Part shown: in pieces, positions 19,181 through 28,523 of the stretch
How positions within the stretch are numbered: position 1 is the first letter of the stretch
Layout of the letters: each line of letters opens with the position of its first letter
Source of the DNA: SAR324 cluster bacterium
Lineage (GTDB): Bacteria > SAR324 > NAC60-12
NCBI GenBank assembly: GCA_014382365.1
Contig: JACNJW010000053.1
Coordinates: forward strand, 124,001-188,000
Direction of reading: 5' to 3'
Length of the DNA stretch: 64,000 nucleotides
Program-made: the position numbers and the translations under genes
Notes under the pieces: generated by a model
Told to the model about the DNA's origin: nothing
Seen by the model: only the letters and a program-made list of their open reading frames with translations
The model's database searches: none

Positions 19181-19909
19181 TTATGAATTGTTGCTTTTGT
19201 GAGCCACATGGACTGTAGATGCGCCAAAAACGAAATCATGAATTTCTGCCTGCATGAATCCGGTTTCCAGCAGCAAACGTTTAAGCATTTCCTGGTTTGG
19301 ATATTCAAGTGAAGAATGTGGTAAATATTTAAACATTTCCTGATCAGGCATCAGCCAATTTCCAATTAACGGTACGATACGGAAAAAATAAAAGTTATTC
19401 AGTTCTGCAATCAGCGGTAAACGAACCTTGCCGACATCAAGGCTGACCAGCACTCCGCCGGGTTTCAGAACTCGCAGTATTTCCTGCAGACATCCATCCA
19501 GATTCGGAACATTACGCAATCCATAGCCAATCGTAACTGCATCAAAACTTGCTTCTGAAAAAGGAATATCCATGGCATCTCCCTGCAGGTACTCAATTCC
19601 GGAATTGCTGCTGTTTTTGGACTCAGCTACATTCAGCATCTCCTGCGAAAAATCCAGACCAGTTACTTTGCAGGATGGATACTGGCGTATAATTTCCCGG
19701 GCAATGTCTCCGGTTCCACAGCATAAATCCAAACAACTATTATCTTGTCTCAGCCCAGTTTGCCGAACAACAAACCGTTTCCAGTAGCGGTGCATTCCCA
19801 AAGTAATAAGATCATTGAAGAGATCATATTTTTGAGCAATTTCGTCAAATTTTTTTTCAACGTAACTGGATTTCTCTTCAGTCTTAGGCAGTGTATAGGT
19901 CATTGACAT
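19181..19909 (-). CDS. ubiE: Demethylmenaquinone/ubiquinone C-methyltransferase
   Basis: UbiE/MenG methylates demethylmenaquinone with S-adenosylmethionine, the last menaquinone step. The 242-residue length is typical. Motifs: FDEIAQKYDLFNDLITLGMH near the N-terminus, LDLCCGTGDIA (SAM motif I, about residues 60-70), VTGLDFSQEMLNVA, GDAMDIPF, and VTIGYGLRNVPNLDGCLQE. The C-terminal FVFGASTVHVAHK is also conserved. It lies 15 bases after menF on the same strand, completing a menF-menD-ubiE neighbourhood. Two in-frame ATGs lie two codons apart at the start. Confidence 0.93.
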   Translation of the reverse strand: MSMTYTLPKTEEKSSYVEKKFDEIAQKYDLFNDLITLGMHRYWKRFVVRQTGLRQDNSCLDLCCGTGDIAREIIRQYPSCKVTGLDFSQEMLNVAESKNSSNSGIEYLQGDAMDIPFSEASFDAVTIGYGLRNVPNLDGCLQEILRVLKPGGVLVSLDVGKVRLPLIAELNNFYFFRIVPLIGNWLMPDQEMFKYLPHSSLEYPNQEMLKRLLLETGFMQAEIHDFVFGASTVHVAHKSNNS

Positions 19910-19920
19910 TTTGTTTAGAA

Positions 19921-21213
19921 TTAAGCAGCTTTTTCTGAGGTCAAGAGCGATAAATATTTATCTGCAAGTTCCTTTAGATCGAGACGGTAATAACTTCCCA
20001 GACAGCGAATTTTCCTAATTTCTTTTGCAATTTGTTCAACTGCTAAACCTAACTCTGCAGCACAGGCATTGACATCAGCAATCCGGTGTCCCATTTCAAA
20101 ATTTTTGTGATTTGCCATATAAAGCTGTCCATCCTCCTCGTCAACCTCATTCCACCATAAATCACAACTGAGAGGTGCAGAGACTTCAACCGGCAATTTT
20201 GGCACAGAAGGTATCACATAAGGATATCCATATCCTGCTAAAGTAAGTGTGCAGCCGAAATGTTTTTCCGGATGCCAATCCAGAACCGGCGTTTGATTTT
20301 GAACAACACTCAGCAAAACTTCAACTGGATTATTGAGCATTCTCAACAGCAGTGATGTAGCAGATACTCCCAGACGAATGTTGTATTCGATTGCATGCCA
20401 GGTGCCGTCTTTACGGATTGCAGTTACCTGAAGCGGACCGCAGTATCCGGTTTTTTCGAACCAGGGTTTGAGAGGATGAATCAGTTCACGTGCTAAGCCA
20501 TATTTATCTTCCGGATCCTGTTCAACTATACCTGCTAAAGGTGCACCGGCCAGGGGACCCATATCGCCGGTAAAAGCTCGTTTATATTCCTGGTTTGTGA
20601 CCAAACTGCTAATCTCTCCACCACTGATAAAAACAAAATGTCCAGCCTCTTCTGTACCAAGATACTCCTGCAGAAACAAACCTTCCGCATAATCCACGCG
20701 CTCAATCCAGCCTTTTGTGTCTTCCTCACTTTCACAAATAATTGCGTGAATTGGACTGAATGGTGAGCAAATCGGATTTTTCAAAACATATGGTCTTGGG
20801 TCACTTTCCGTCAGTTGCCGGGCCTCAATTCGATTTTGCACGTGGTGGAAAACCGGTACAGGTATGTCGTATTGACAGCATAACTCTGAAGCCTCCTGCC
20901 GGGATATTTCTATCTGCATTGCCTCTCCGACAGGACTGAAAATTGGCCAACCCTGTTTGACCAAATCTGTTGCCCATGGTTGTTCTGCCCAGGCTACTGC
21001 CTGCGGAATGATCAAGTCTGGTTTGAATTTTTCAATCAGCGGCAAAGGTGACGGATGATCTTCGGAATTCCAGGTTTGACCAACAATTTTGGGGCCGAAG
21101 TGGCCGTAAGGTCTTGTCAGGTAGCAAGCAGTTTCTGCTCCGCATTCTTGTAAAACGGTCTGCACTGCATGTGCAAACGCACCTACTCCCAAAACCATTA
21201 CACGAGAAGTCAT
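19921..21213 (-). CDS. PurD-like ATP-grasp ligase (divergent)
   Basis: A 430-residue ATP-grasp protein resembling phosphoribosylamine-glycine ligase. The N-terminal Rossmann part begins MVLGVGAFAHAVQTVL, where PurD has GxGGREHA. FSPVGEAMQIEISRQEA corresponds to the PurD GPTAEAAQLExSKAFA region. The ATP-grasp core includes EYLGTEEAGHFVFI, GDMGPLAGAPLAG and YCGPLQVTAIRKDGTWH. The otherwise near-invariant ARFGDPE block is replaced by YNIRLGVSAT, so the catalytic site differs from a standard PurD. It may act on a different amine or phosphate substrate. It lies 11 bases upstream of ubiE on the same strand, so it is the first gene of the men unit. Function is inferred by fold only. Confidence 0.65.
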   Translation of the reverse strand: MTSRVMVLGVGAFAHAVQTVLQECGAETACYLTRPYGHFGPKIVGQTWNSEDHPSPLPLIEKFKPDLIIPQAVAWAEQPWATDLVKQGWPIFSPVGEAMQIEISRQEASELCCQYDIPVPVFHHVQNRIEARQLTESDPRPYVLKNPICSPFSPIHAIICESEEDTKGWIERVDYAEGLFLQEYLGTEEAGHFVFISGGEISSLVTNQEYKRAFTGDMGPLAGAPLAGIVEQDPEDKYGLARELIHPLKPWFEKTGYCGPLQVTAIRKDGTWHAIEYNIRLGVSATSLLLRMLNNPVEVLLSVVQNQTPVLDWHPEKHFGCTLTLAGYGYPYVIPSVPKLPVEVSAPLSCDLWWNEVDEEDGQLYMANHKNFEMGHRIADVNACAAELGLAVEQIAKEIRKIRCLGSYYRLDLKELADKYLSLLTSEKAA

Positions 21214-21571
21214 GAAAATTTAATCTAGCAGAAAGTTCAGAATTGGCTCATCTTAAAGTGTTTGATCACAGCAAATACAAAAATTCTTTACCGTTTATTT
21301 TGATAAAATCAGCTTTTATTATGAAGACAAATTCTAGCATATAAAGTATTATTCTCCAAGCCGTCTCTTCTCCTAAACTGAATACTGCTACTGCTGGAAG
21401 TAGAGTAATTGACTTGAAGCCACTGTGTTGTTGGTTTAGCCTAAAGTTGCTTTTAGAAGCTTTGAATTAATATAAAATATATGCAGAATGAATTGATTGT
21501 CTGATATTTGATGCCAGAATATAAAAAGACATTAAAACTGAATATTAAGCAGTTGTTACTATTTTGCATTA
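21214..21571. other. Gene-free intergenic region
   Basis: A stretch of 358 bases (418 to the chosen start of the next gene) between two divergent genes. It is AT-rich. I see no RNA gene or clear terminator, only the candidate promoter listed above. Confidence 0.5.
21447..21476 (+). promoter_or_regulatory. Candidate promoter for the GT39-like gene
   Basis: TTGCTT and TATAAA lie 18 bases apart, about 155 bases upstream of the chosen glycosyltransferase start. This is a reasonable sigma70-type pair in an AT-rich stretch, so chance matches are possible. Confidence 0.3.
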
Positions 21572-21631
21572 TTGTACAAATCTACAAATAATTTTTTTCT
21601 GTTTGAGAATAACTATTATCTAACAATTAGA

Positions 21632-23818
21632 ATGACCAATAATAATACCATCGGGTGGCTTTCAGGAATAATGTTTATTGGAGTCATTTTTCGCTTATCG
21701 ATTTACAATTTGGAACCGTTGTTTATGGATACAGCTTACTATGCCTCACTGGGACGTTCTATAGCAGAAGGAGATTATCTGCTTCAGGTAAACCAGATGA
21801 GTGATAAGCCCCCTTTATTTTTTTACATACAGGCTCTATTTTTTAAGTTACTGGGAGTTTCTGAATCTGTTGCGGTTATTCCGAGTTTTATTGGTGGAAT
21901 GATGGGAATTGGGATAATGTATTTTTTAGGAAGAGATTTAAAAAACTCTGCTGCAGGCATTGTCGCAGCTTTCCTTTTTGCTATTTCTCCAGGAAGTGTG
22001 ATGCTTTCTGCGTTAGGACTTATTGATTCACTATTTATGGCGGTCACTTTATTGTCGTTTTGGACATTATTTCATCGTCGTTATTACTGGTCGGGGTTGT
22101 TGATTGGCATCGCCTTTGGCATGAAGCAAACTGTGCTAGCTTTTGGTCCTCTCTATCTACTTAGCCTGCTAATTATCGAGTTTCATCATCACTCAGGTAA
22201 AAATGCTTTTCGTATAATTACGAGATCAGTTCTTCAGATGATACCAGGCTTTTTTGCGTTCTTTTTCCCGATTCTTTACTGGGGAATCTTTATTACTAGT
22301 GAACGAATGGAATTATTCCAATACGTAACCGGATTCATTTCAGGTGAGCAGAACACTCAATTTGATGGTACAGTGGCAAGCCGTGTCTCTCTTTTACAAG
22401 CAGATTTAGGAGAAGTTACGGGCTTGAGTTGGCATTGGATTGTTGGGTTTTTGTTACTTTCAATGCTGATGTTGACTAGTTCAGTTATTCGGCAAAAACT
22501 TAAAAAAGGCGGTGTTTCTTTGCCGGACAAACTGAATGTATGTATGAACCTTTTTACTGCTTTTTTCTTTTATTTATTAATCTTTGTTGCCAGAAAATAT
22601 ACTGGAGTTCATTACGTTTTTCCGGTGTTTCCCTTTCTGATCTTGGCCAGCAGCATTACATTAGTGGAACTGGTCGGTAATGCTTTTGTGGGATGTAGAA
22701 AAAAAAATACTGAAAAATATTTGGTCATAATTCTGGGTGTGATTTTATTTTCAGGGGTACTTCCTAATGCTACTTTGAGAGTTCGACAAATTGGGGAAGG
22801 GTTGAAGAATGCACCTTTCCAGGGGAGTCGAGAGATGGTTAAATCAATAAAACCTTATTTGCTGAATGGAGAGAGCCTCCTTTTTACAGAAACACTTGGT
22901 TGGATGCTCCGTTATTATCTTTTTGGAGATAAATACAGGAATCTTCACTATGATTTCGGCAATCAAAATATGGAAAACATGAAGGTGCTACTTGCCAAAG
23001 AACCATATACAAATTATTATTTGTTGCTTTATCGCCTTCGCTTTGGCGATCTTTTGCCCATGAGAAAAATATTGGCACCAGAGTATAGAGTAGACGAAAT
23101 ATTTAAAAGCAATGGTGATAATTTCCGTTTTTATAAAATTGTCCCTGCTATATCTGAAATTTCCAAAAACAACCAACAGTTGCCAAAAGAATGGGGAAAA
23201 GAATGGGCAGACTGGTGGAATAAAATTCTAATCCGTAAGTGGCCGGACTCAAAGAACATTAAAATTACCAGTCAATGGAATGAAACAATACAACAATTTG
23301 AAGTTAAGTTGTTGGCAGAGCAAGTACCTTTTAAAGGTTTAGTAGTCAGCAGGATGGATGTCTTAATCAAATCTCCAACACCAAGTATAACACTTTCAAA
23401 ATTTTACAATTGGCCTGTTTTTCAAGAGCATGAAGGGATTTCAATGCAATTGTTTATAAATGAAAAAACTATGGAAAAATCCATTTTAGAACGATTTAAG
23501 CAGGTAAAAAAGATTCAATTTAGCACGGATCAATCCTCGACAAATATTCATACATTTGGTCAGGTAGAGGCAACATCACTTGAAATAAATACAGATGTCC
23601 ATTTGAAATTAGAACCGGAGCTTGTAAGAGTCGAGATACTGCGTTTTCTTCTCAATAACTGGGATTTGACATGGTTTACAAGTTTGTTTAACAACCACCT
23701 AATACCGCCATTAAAAGTTAATAACTATCCTTTATTAGAACTTCGGCTAATAAATGTTAAACAACAACAAGGGCTGATTATATTTGATTATGAAGCTTCT
23801 GGAAGAATGAGTAAATGA
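21632..23818 (+). CDS. GT-C fold glycosyltransferase, ArnT/GT39-like, with soluble C-terminal domain
   Basis: About 728 residues from the ATG at 21632. A TTG 20 codons upstream is an alternative. The N-terminal part (about residues 1-400) has around ten hydrophobic helices and the family signatures EPLFMDTAYYASLGRSI and MSDKPPLFFYIQALF. In the first, an acidic residue in the first periplasmic loop serves catalysis. Such enzymes transfer a sugar from an undecaprenyl-phosphate donor to a lipid or protein acceptor on the periplasmic side. The last roughly 300 residues are soluble, are not part of the minimal family, and contain no motif I recognise. The next gene, a GT2 that probably makes the lipid-linked donor, overlaps by four bases (ATGA). 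Confidence 0.8.
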   Translation: MTNNNTIGWLSGIMFIGVIFRLSIYNLEPLFMDTAYYASLGRSIAEGDYLLQVNQMSDKPPLFFYIQALFFKLLGVSESVAVIPSFIGGMMGIGIMYFLGRDLKNSAAGIVAAFLFAISPGSVMLSALGLIDSLFMAVTLLSFWTLFHRRYYWSGLLIGIAFGMKQTVLAFGPLYLLSLLIIEFHHHSGKNAFRIITRSVLQMIPGFFAFFFPILYWGIFITSERMELFQYVTGFISGEQNTQFDGTVASRVSLLQADLGEVTGLSWHWIVGFLLLSMLMLTSSVIRQKLKKGGVSLPDKLNVCMNLFTAFFFYLLIFVARKYTGVHYVFPVFPFLILASSITLVELVGNAFVGCRKKNTEKYLVIILGVILFSGVLPNATLRVRQIGEGLKNAPFQGSREMVKSIKPYLLNGESLLFTETLGWMLRYYLFGDKYRNLHYDFGNQNMENMKVLLAKEPYTNYYLLLYRLRFGDLLPMRKILAPEYRVDEIFKSNGDNFRFYKIVPAISEISKNNQQLPKEWGKEWADWWNKILIRKWPDSKNIKITSQWNETIQQFEVKLLAEQVPFKGLVVSRMDVLIKSPTPSITLSKFYNWPVFQEHEGISMQLFINEKTMEKSILERFKQVKKIQFSTDQSSTNIHTFGQVEATSLEINTDVHLKLEPELVRVEILRFLLNNWDLTWFTSLFNNHLIPPLKVNNYPLLELRLINVKQQQGLIIFDYEASGRMSK

Positions 23819-24591
23819 TAAAAAAACAGCAGTTTAATTTCAGTACTGGAATCGTTGTGCCATGCTACAATGAAGCTGAGAGACTGCAACTAACAGAATT
23901 TTCTGAATTTTTTAAAGTAAATGAGAACACGTATTTTTGCTTTGTTAATGATGGTAGTATTGATGAGACAAAAAATATTTTAGCTGATTTTGTGGACAAT
24001 AATGAAGAATATTGCCAGGTTGTCCACCTCCCCTACAACCAAGGAAAAGCAGAAGCTGTAAGACAGGGAATCACAACATTGCTTAAAAAACAAAAATTTA
24101 AGTTTGTGGGGTTTTGGGATGCGGATTTAGCAACTCCACTTTCAACGCTTCATGAATTTATAGAAATATTTCAAAGTAATAGTGAACTGGTAGTTGTTTG
24201 CGGTTCTAGAATTTTAAGGTTGGGAGCCTCCATAAGACGCTCAACATTTCGACACTACTTTGGCCGAGTCTTCGCAACGATTGCAAGCAATATTCTGAAA
24301 ATCCCCGTTTATGACACTCAGTGCGGGGCAAAAATTTTTCGTATAGAACATGCGGAATTGATTTTTTCAAAGATTTTTTTGTCAGCTTGGTTTTTTGATA
24401 TAGAATTGTTTGCAAGAACCATTGAATTAATGGGGCGCCAGAAAACAATTAGTTCAATTTATGAAGTCCCTTTGAGGCAGTGGCACGACAAAGGAGATTC
24501 AAAAGTCTCATGGGGAAGCATGATTCGAACACCCGTAGAATTACTTAAGATTTACTTTTATTACCGAAATCGCATAGCCGAGTCAAAGTAG
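23815..24591 (+). CDS. GT2 glycosyltransferase, polyprenyl-phosphate-sugar synthase-like
   Basis: A 258-residue GT-A fold enzyme of the dolichyl-phosphate beta-glucosyltransferase (Alg5-like) group. Motifs are VVPCYNEAERL, FVNDGSIDETKNIL, the metal site FWDADLATPLSTL (DAD) and the acceptor-side YDTQCGAKIFR, with RQWHDKGDSKVSW near the C-terminus. It has no transmembrane helices. It overlaps the stop of the GT39-like gene by four bases, so the two proteins are translated together. The pairing fits a system in which this enzyme loads a sugar onto undecaprenyl phosphate and the membrane partner uses it. The gene ends one base from the convergent trmB stop. Confidence 0.83.
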   Translation: MIKKQQFNFSTGIVVPCYNEAERLQLTEFSEFFKVNENTYFCFVNDGSIDETKNILADFVDNNEEYCQVVHLPYNQGKAEAVRQGITTLLKKQKFKFVGFWDADLATPLSTLHEFIEIFQSNSELVVVCGSRILRLGASIRRSTFRHYFGRVFATIASNILKIPVYDTQCGAKIFRIEHAELIFSKIFLSAWFFDIELFARTIELMGRQKTISSIYEVPLRQWHDKGDSKVSWGSMIRTPVELLKIYFYYRNRIAESK

Positions 24592-24592
24592 T

Positions 24593-25315
24593 TTATTTGT
24601 TCAGAGGCTTCGCAGACAGGTATCCAATTGGCGGGTTACCCTTCGACTTGAATAAGAGTTCAAACTCGGTCAGAATATTGTTTCCATTGAAGTCGCTTCG
24701 ATGCAGATCGGTGGTGTGCTCAACAATCTTGAAGTTGTCAAGCTCTTGCAAAATTCCGGTTACAGTTTCAAAATATTCGAGATGATCAGTTTTAAATCTT
24801 AACTCAGCACCCGAACAAAAGTATGGATGCATTCTGTTTAGAAAATCAGCACTGAGGATACGATTTTTGCGGCGTGATTTTTTGGACCACGGGTCAGGAA
24901 AATTGATGTGCAGGCAGTCGATACTGTTGAGGGGTAAATATTCATCGATAAATTCACCACGTTCCCGCATCAAAAGTATGTTGGAAATATTTTGCTGTTT
25001 AATTTTTTTTGCAGCAAATACCAGCCGTTTGTAACGAAGTTCAAGGCCCAAAAAGAGATCCTGCGGATTCTGTTTTGCTAACTCAATCAGGTAACGACCG
25101 GAGCCGCAGCCTATTTCTACATGAGATTTTACGGAGTGAGCATCACTGACAGCTCTTTTTTTAACTGACCAGAGTTGTTGAAAATTTTCCGGAGTTGGAT
25201 GTGGAAGCAGCAGTTCAGGATAATCATAAACGAGAGCCATGTACGGATTGTTTTTTACCAGTTGTGCAAAAATTTCCGGATTATCTTCACGGTGATTTCG
25301 TGGTCTAAAGCGCAT
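24593..25315 (-). CDS. trmB: tRNA (guanine-N7-)-methyltransferase
   Basis: TrmB methylates G46 in tRNA variable loops. I choose the ATG at 25315 (240 residues, MRFRPRNH). An open frame extends 51 codons further upstream but runs into the divergent recX coding region and lacks conserved sequence. Motifs: VEIGCGSGRYLIELAKQNP (SAM motif I), FLGLELRYKRLVFAAKKI, MRERGEFIDEYLP and INFPDPWSKKSRRKNRIL, with the NFPDPW element that marks the family. The C-terminal KTDHLEYFE is conserved. The start lies only 14 bases from the recX start on the opposite strand. Confidence 0.92.
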   Translation of the reverse strand: MRFRPRNHREDNPEIFAQLVKNNPYMALVYDYPELLLPHPTPENFQQLWSVKKRAVSDAHSVKSHVEIGCGSGRYLIELAKQNPQDLFLGLELRYKRLVFAAKKIKQQNISNILLMRERGEFIDEYLPLNSIDCLHINFPDPWSKKSRRKNRILSADFLNRMHPYFCSGAELRFKTDHLEYFETVTGILQELDNFKIVEHTTDLHRSDFNGNNILTEFELLFKSKGNPPIGYLSAKPLNK

Positions 25316-25329
25316 ATAGGTAGTGATTA

Positions 25330-26046
25330 GTGGAGTTATTCGAAAATCAAAATTATGTGAGTGTTGAAAATGTTCATTATGCCAATGATGGAACAGTGAC
25401 ACTTGATTTGAGTGACAAACGTGCACTAAAATTATCAGTAAATGTCTGGTCCGATTTAGGCCAGCCACGTGACCTGCCTCTCACAGATGAGCAGTTGGAA
25501 ATTCTGGAACGTGAAGCCTGTTACACTATGATCCGCAACAAAGTGCTGAGTTTTCTTGCGGTCCGTGAGCACTCAGCTACAGAATTGCGCAGAAAACTAA
25601 AGCAGCGTTTTTTTAAACTGAAAAACTGTGATTTTTCTGCCCTGTTGGAACGTTGTCTGCAGGAAATGCAGGAACGCGACTTTCAAAGTGATGAACGTTT
25701 TGCCAGACGTTTTGTTGAATCAAAACTGGCAAATAAACCTCTTGGACCTTTCAGGATTCTGCAGGATCTTCAAAACCGCGGAATTTCCAGTGAACTTGCA
25801 AAAACTGTTTTGAATGAGTTGAGTGATCAAGACCTTTGGTTGAAAAAAGCAAGTGAATGCCTGATTCGACTGCAGAAAAAAGGCAAAAAACAAGAAACCG
25901 CTGCTTTGAGCCAAAAATTGTTCCAACGTGGCTTCGCTTGGGAAACAATCGAACTAGCACTGGAAAATTATCAAACTCTAGATAAAGTTCCAGCAACCGG
26001 AGAACTTGACTCATGTCAGGGTACATTCTCAGCTAACAATAATTAA
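25330..26046 (+). CDS. recX: RecX regulatory protein
   Basis: RecX binds RecA filaments and inhibits their growth. The 238-residue protein has an N-terminal beta extension (residues 10-45, with a pattern like Firmicutes RecX), then tandem three-helix repeats. The first repeat is MIRNKVLSFLAVREHSATELRRKL, centred near residues 73-95. A second follows with FQSDERFARRFVESKLAN, and a third with DLWLKKASECLIRLQKK. The tail is polar. No recA is nearby. It starts a rightward run with an RNase D-like exonuclease and recJ, a DNA-repair group. Confidence 0.85.
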   Translation: MELFENQNYVSVENVHYANDGTVTLDLSDKRALKLSVNVWSDLGQPRDLPLTDEQLEILEREACYTMIRNKVLSFLAVREHSATELRRKLKQRFFKLKNCDFSALLERCLQEMQERDFQSDERFARRFVESKLANKPLGPFRILQDLQNRGISSELAKTVLNELSDQDLWLKKASECLIRLQKKGKKQETAALSQKLFQRGFAWETIELALENYQTLDKVPATGELDSCQGTFSANNN

Positions 26047-26061
26047 ACAACTATTGTCGCA

Positions 26062-26835
26062 ATGCATAGACAAGATTTGCAATCTAATTCCGAACATCTT
26101 GACGACGATTCTTCCGTTCATTCCAGTGATATTTCAGGAGCTGCAGAGCTTTCAGAAAAGGTGGCATGCTTTCCGGAGAGAGTGAGTAAAGAATATATTA
26201 AGACTCTTCCTCTGTTGGCTTTTGAAGGAAAAATTCAGCTGGTTACAAAAATGGAAGATTTAAGATCTGCAATTAAAACTTTACGCAGTTCGTCTGTTAT
26301 CGGCTTTGATACTGAAACAAGGCCCTCATTTAAAAAAGGAGAAAATTATTCAGTCTCACTTTTACAGTTATCGACTTCGAAAGAAGCATTTCTGTTCCGC
26401 TTAAACCATCTTGGTTTTCCTGAGGAATTAGTATCATTGCTGGCAGATCCAGCTGTTTTGAAAGTTGGAGTAGCTATTCTTGATGATATCAGAGCACTAC
26501 GTAAACTAAAGGAATTTGATGCAGCAGGCTTTGTAGAACTGTCGAATATTGGAAGTGAACTGGGAATTGTGACATGCGGTTTGAGAAATCTTGCAGCTAT
26601 TTTCTTTGGTGTCCGAATCTCAAAAAAGGCGCAGTTAACTAACTGGGAGCGTGCAGAATTTAACTCAACCCAAGCACTTTATGCCGCTACGGATGCCTGG
26701 ATTTGTTTAGAAATGTACCGATTTTTGGAAAACGAAAATTTACTGCCGGAAAAGATTGTTTGGAAAATGCCTGAACCCCAACCTCCAAAGTCAACACGCA
26801 GGTTCAGAAAAAAGAAACGGGAGCAGGAAAATTGA
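26062..26835 (+). CDS. RNase D-like 3'-5' exonuclease domain protein
   Basis: A 257-residue DEDDy-family exonuclease. The acidic catalytic residues are visible in order: VIGFDTETRP (Asp and Glu of motif I, about residues 83-92), VAILDDIRALRKL (motif II Asp) and YAATDAWICLEMY (motif III YxxxD). The protein has only the exonuclease domain, without the HRDC domains of RNase D, and resembles the stand-alone exonucleases found in plants and many bacteria. The N-terminal 55 residues are acidic and low-complexity, and the C-terminus is a basic tail (RRFRKKKREQEN). The stop overlaps the recJ start (TGATG), and recX lies upstream. RNA or DNA substrates are both possible. Confidence 0.83.
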   Translation: MHRQDLQSNSEHLDDDSSVHSSDISGAAELSEKVACFPERVSKEYIKTLPLLAFEGKIQLVTKMEDLRSAIKTLRSSSVIGFDTETRPSFKKGENYSVSLLQLSTSKEAFLFRLNHLGFPEELVSLLADPAVLKVGVAILDDIRALRKLKEFDAAGFVELSNIGSELGIVTCGLRNLAAIFFGVRISKKAQLTNWERAEFNSTQALYAATDAWICLEMYRFLENENLLPEKIVWKMPEPQPPKSTRRFRKKKREQEN

Positions 26836-28523
26836 TGTTGCCACAAAAACAATGGTATGACTCATCTACAGCAGATCCGGAGCAGGTAAAACAATTGTGC
26901 CGAGAATGGAACACGAATCAGGTTGTGGCGGAAATACTTTTGCGCAGAGGATACAAAACTCGTGAAGAAATTCAATCTTTTCTAATTCCGGAATTGAAAA
27001 ATCTCCGTGATCCTTATGAACTTCGGCAGATGCGGGAAGCGGTGAACCTGTTGCAGGAGACGATTGTTGGGAATCGGCGCATTGTGATTTTGGGTGATTA
27101 TGATGTAGACGGAATCACGGCAACTGCTTTGATGCTGGAGTTTTTAAACAAATGCGGGAAGCTGGATTTAGACTTTTTTATTCCGAACCGTATCAAGCAC
27201 GGTTATGGTTTGACGGAATCAAGTACAGATATTTTACTGGAAATGAAACCGGAACTGGTCATTACTGTGGACAACGGAATTACGGCTGCGCGGGAAGTTC
27301 AGCGACTAAATGACGCAGGAATAAAAACGATAATCACAGATCACCATTTGGCCGATGCGAGTTTGCTGCCTTCCGGAATCGTGGTCAATCCAAATCATCC
27401 GGAATGTAACTATCCGTTCAAGAAAATTTCCGGTTGCGGTGTGGCTCTCAAGTTGATCATGTCATTGCGTAAATCGCTGCGGGATTCCGGATGGTGGACT
27501 GCAAAAAGGCCGGAACCAAACTTGCGCGACATTCTTGATTTAGCTGCTTTAGGCACGGTGGCGGACGTCATGCCGCTGGTGGATGAAAATCGGATTTTGA
27601 CACATCACGGTCTGCTGGTGATGAATGAAAAACCACGGCTCGCAATTCAAGTTCTGCAAAAATTGAAAAATGTTAAAATCATCACTTCACGTACTCTTGG
27701 TTTTCAATTCGCGCCTTTGCTGAATGCAGCCGGACGTTTGGAAGATGCGGATATGGCCGTTAAATTTTTGCTCTCAAACGACCAGCAAGAAGCAGAAAAA
27801 ATGGCAAATAAACTTGATGCTACAAATATTCAAAGACGTGAAAAAGAAGGAGAAATGCTGGAAACAGCTCTTAGTCTCGCGGAAGAACAAAAGCAGAATC
27901 CGGCATTGATTTTGGTTTCTCCGGAATTTCACGAGGGCATCAACGGTATTGTCGCAACCCGTTTGGTGGAACGTTTTTATAAGCCTGTGCTGATACTCAG
28001 CGAACGCGAAGAAAAGTTGAAAGGTTCCGGACGCTCAATTCCGGAACTGCATTTGAAGGATGCACTTGCGGAATGTGCAGATTTACTGGAACGTTTCGGG
28101 GGACACGCCGCCGCCGCCGGTTGCAGATTGATTCCGGAAAATATAGACGCATTCCGGGAACGTTTTTTTGCTTTTTGCCAGAAAAATATTCCTGAATCAA
28201 TTGTACCAAAATTACACCTCGACGGCTACCTTGAGTTTCCAAAATTAACGAATATGTTTGTTGAACAATTGGACCGTCTTCAGCCTTTTGGTGAAGGAAA
28301 TCAGGAACCATTGTTTTCCATAGAAACGCCGGAATTACCTTTTACAAAGCTCAAGGAAAAACACGTAAAATGGCAAGTAAACGGAAATGTTGAAATTATA
28401 GGCTGGAATCGCGCAGAAACATTTACGGAAAAATCACCCTCTCAACTCGCCGTTAATTTGGGTTTTAACGAATTCCGCGGCAGACGTAAAATTCAACTCA
28501 CAATCCAGGATTCTCAGGGATGA
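26835..28523 (+). CDS. recJ: Single-stranded-DNA-specific exonuclease RecJ
   Basis: RecJ degrades single-stranded DNA 5' to 3' in recombination and mismatch repair. The 562-residue protein from the ATG at 26835 has the DHH phosphoesterase motifs in order: ILGDYDVDGITATAL, VITVDNGIT, IITDHHLAD, LAALGTVADVMPL and RLEDADMA. The DHHA1 region GGHAAAAG lies near residue 428, and an OB-type domain closes the protein. A TTG one codon earlier is an alternative start. It overlaps the stop of the exonuclease gene, and its own stop overlaps the ATG of the next gene, a glycosyltransferase. Confidence 0.95.
   Translation: MLPQKQWYDSSTADPEQVKQLCREWNTNQVVAEILLRRGYKTREEIQSFLIPELKNLRDPYELRQMREAVNLLQETIVGNRRIVILGDYDVDGITATALMLEFLNKCGKLDLDFFIPNRIKHGYGLTESSTDILLEMKPELVITVDNGITAAREVQRLNDAGIKTIITDHHLADASLLPSGIVVNPNHPECNYPFKKISGCGVALKLIMSLRKSLRDSGWWTAKRPEPNLRDILDLAALGTVADVMPLVDENRILTHHGLLVMNEKPRLAIQVLQKLKNVKIITSRTLGFQFAPLLNAAGRLEDADMAVKFLLSNDQQEAEKMANKLDATNIQRREKEGEMLETALSLAEEQKQNPALILVSPEFHEGINGIVATRLVERFYKPVLILSEREEKLKGSGRSIPELHLKDALAECADLLERFGGHAAAAGCRLIPENIDAFRERFFAFCQKNIPESIVPKLHLDGYLEFPKLTNMFVEQLDRLQPFGEGNQEPLFSIETPELPFTKLKEKHVKWQVNGNVEIIGWNRAETFTEKSPSQLAVNLGFNEFRGRRKIQLTIQDSQG

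Noticed and set aside
24593-25468. Longer trmB start at 25468
   Set aside because: It overlaps recX coding on the other strand and the extra residues lack family conservation.
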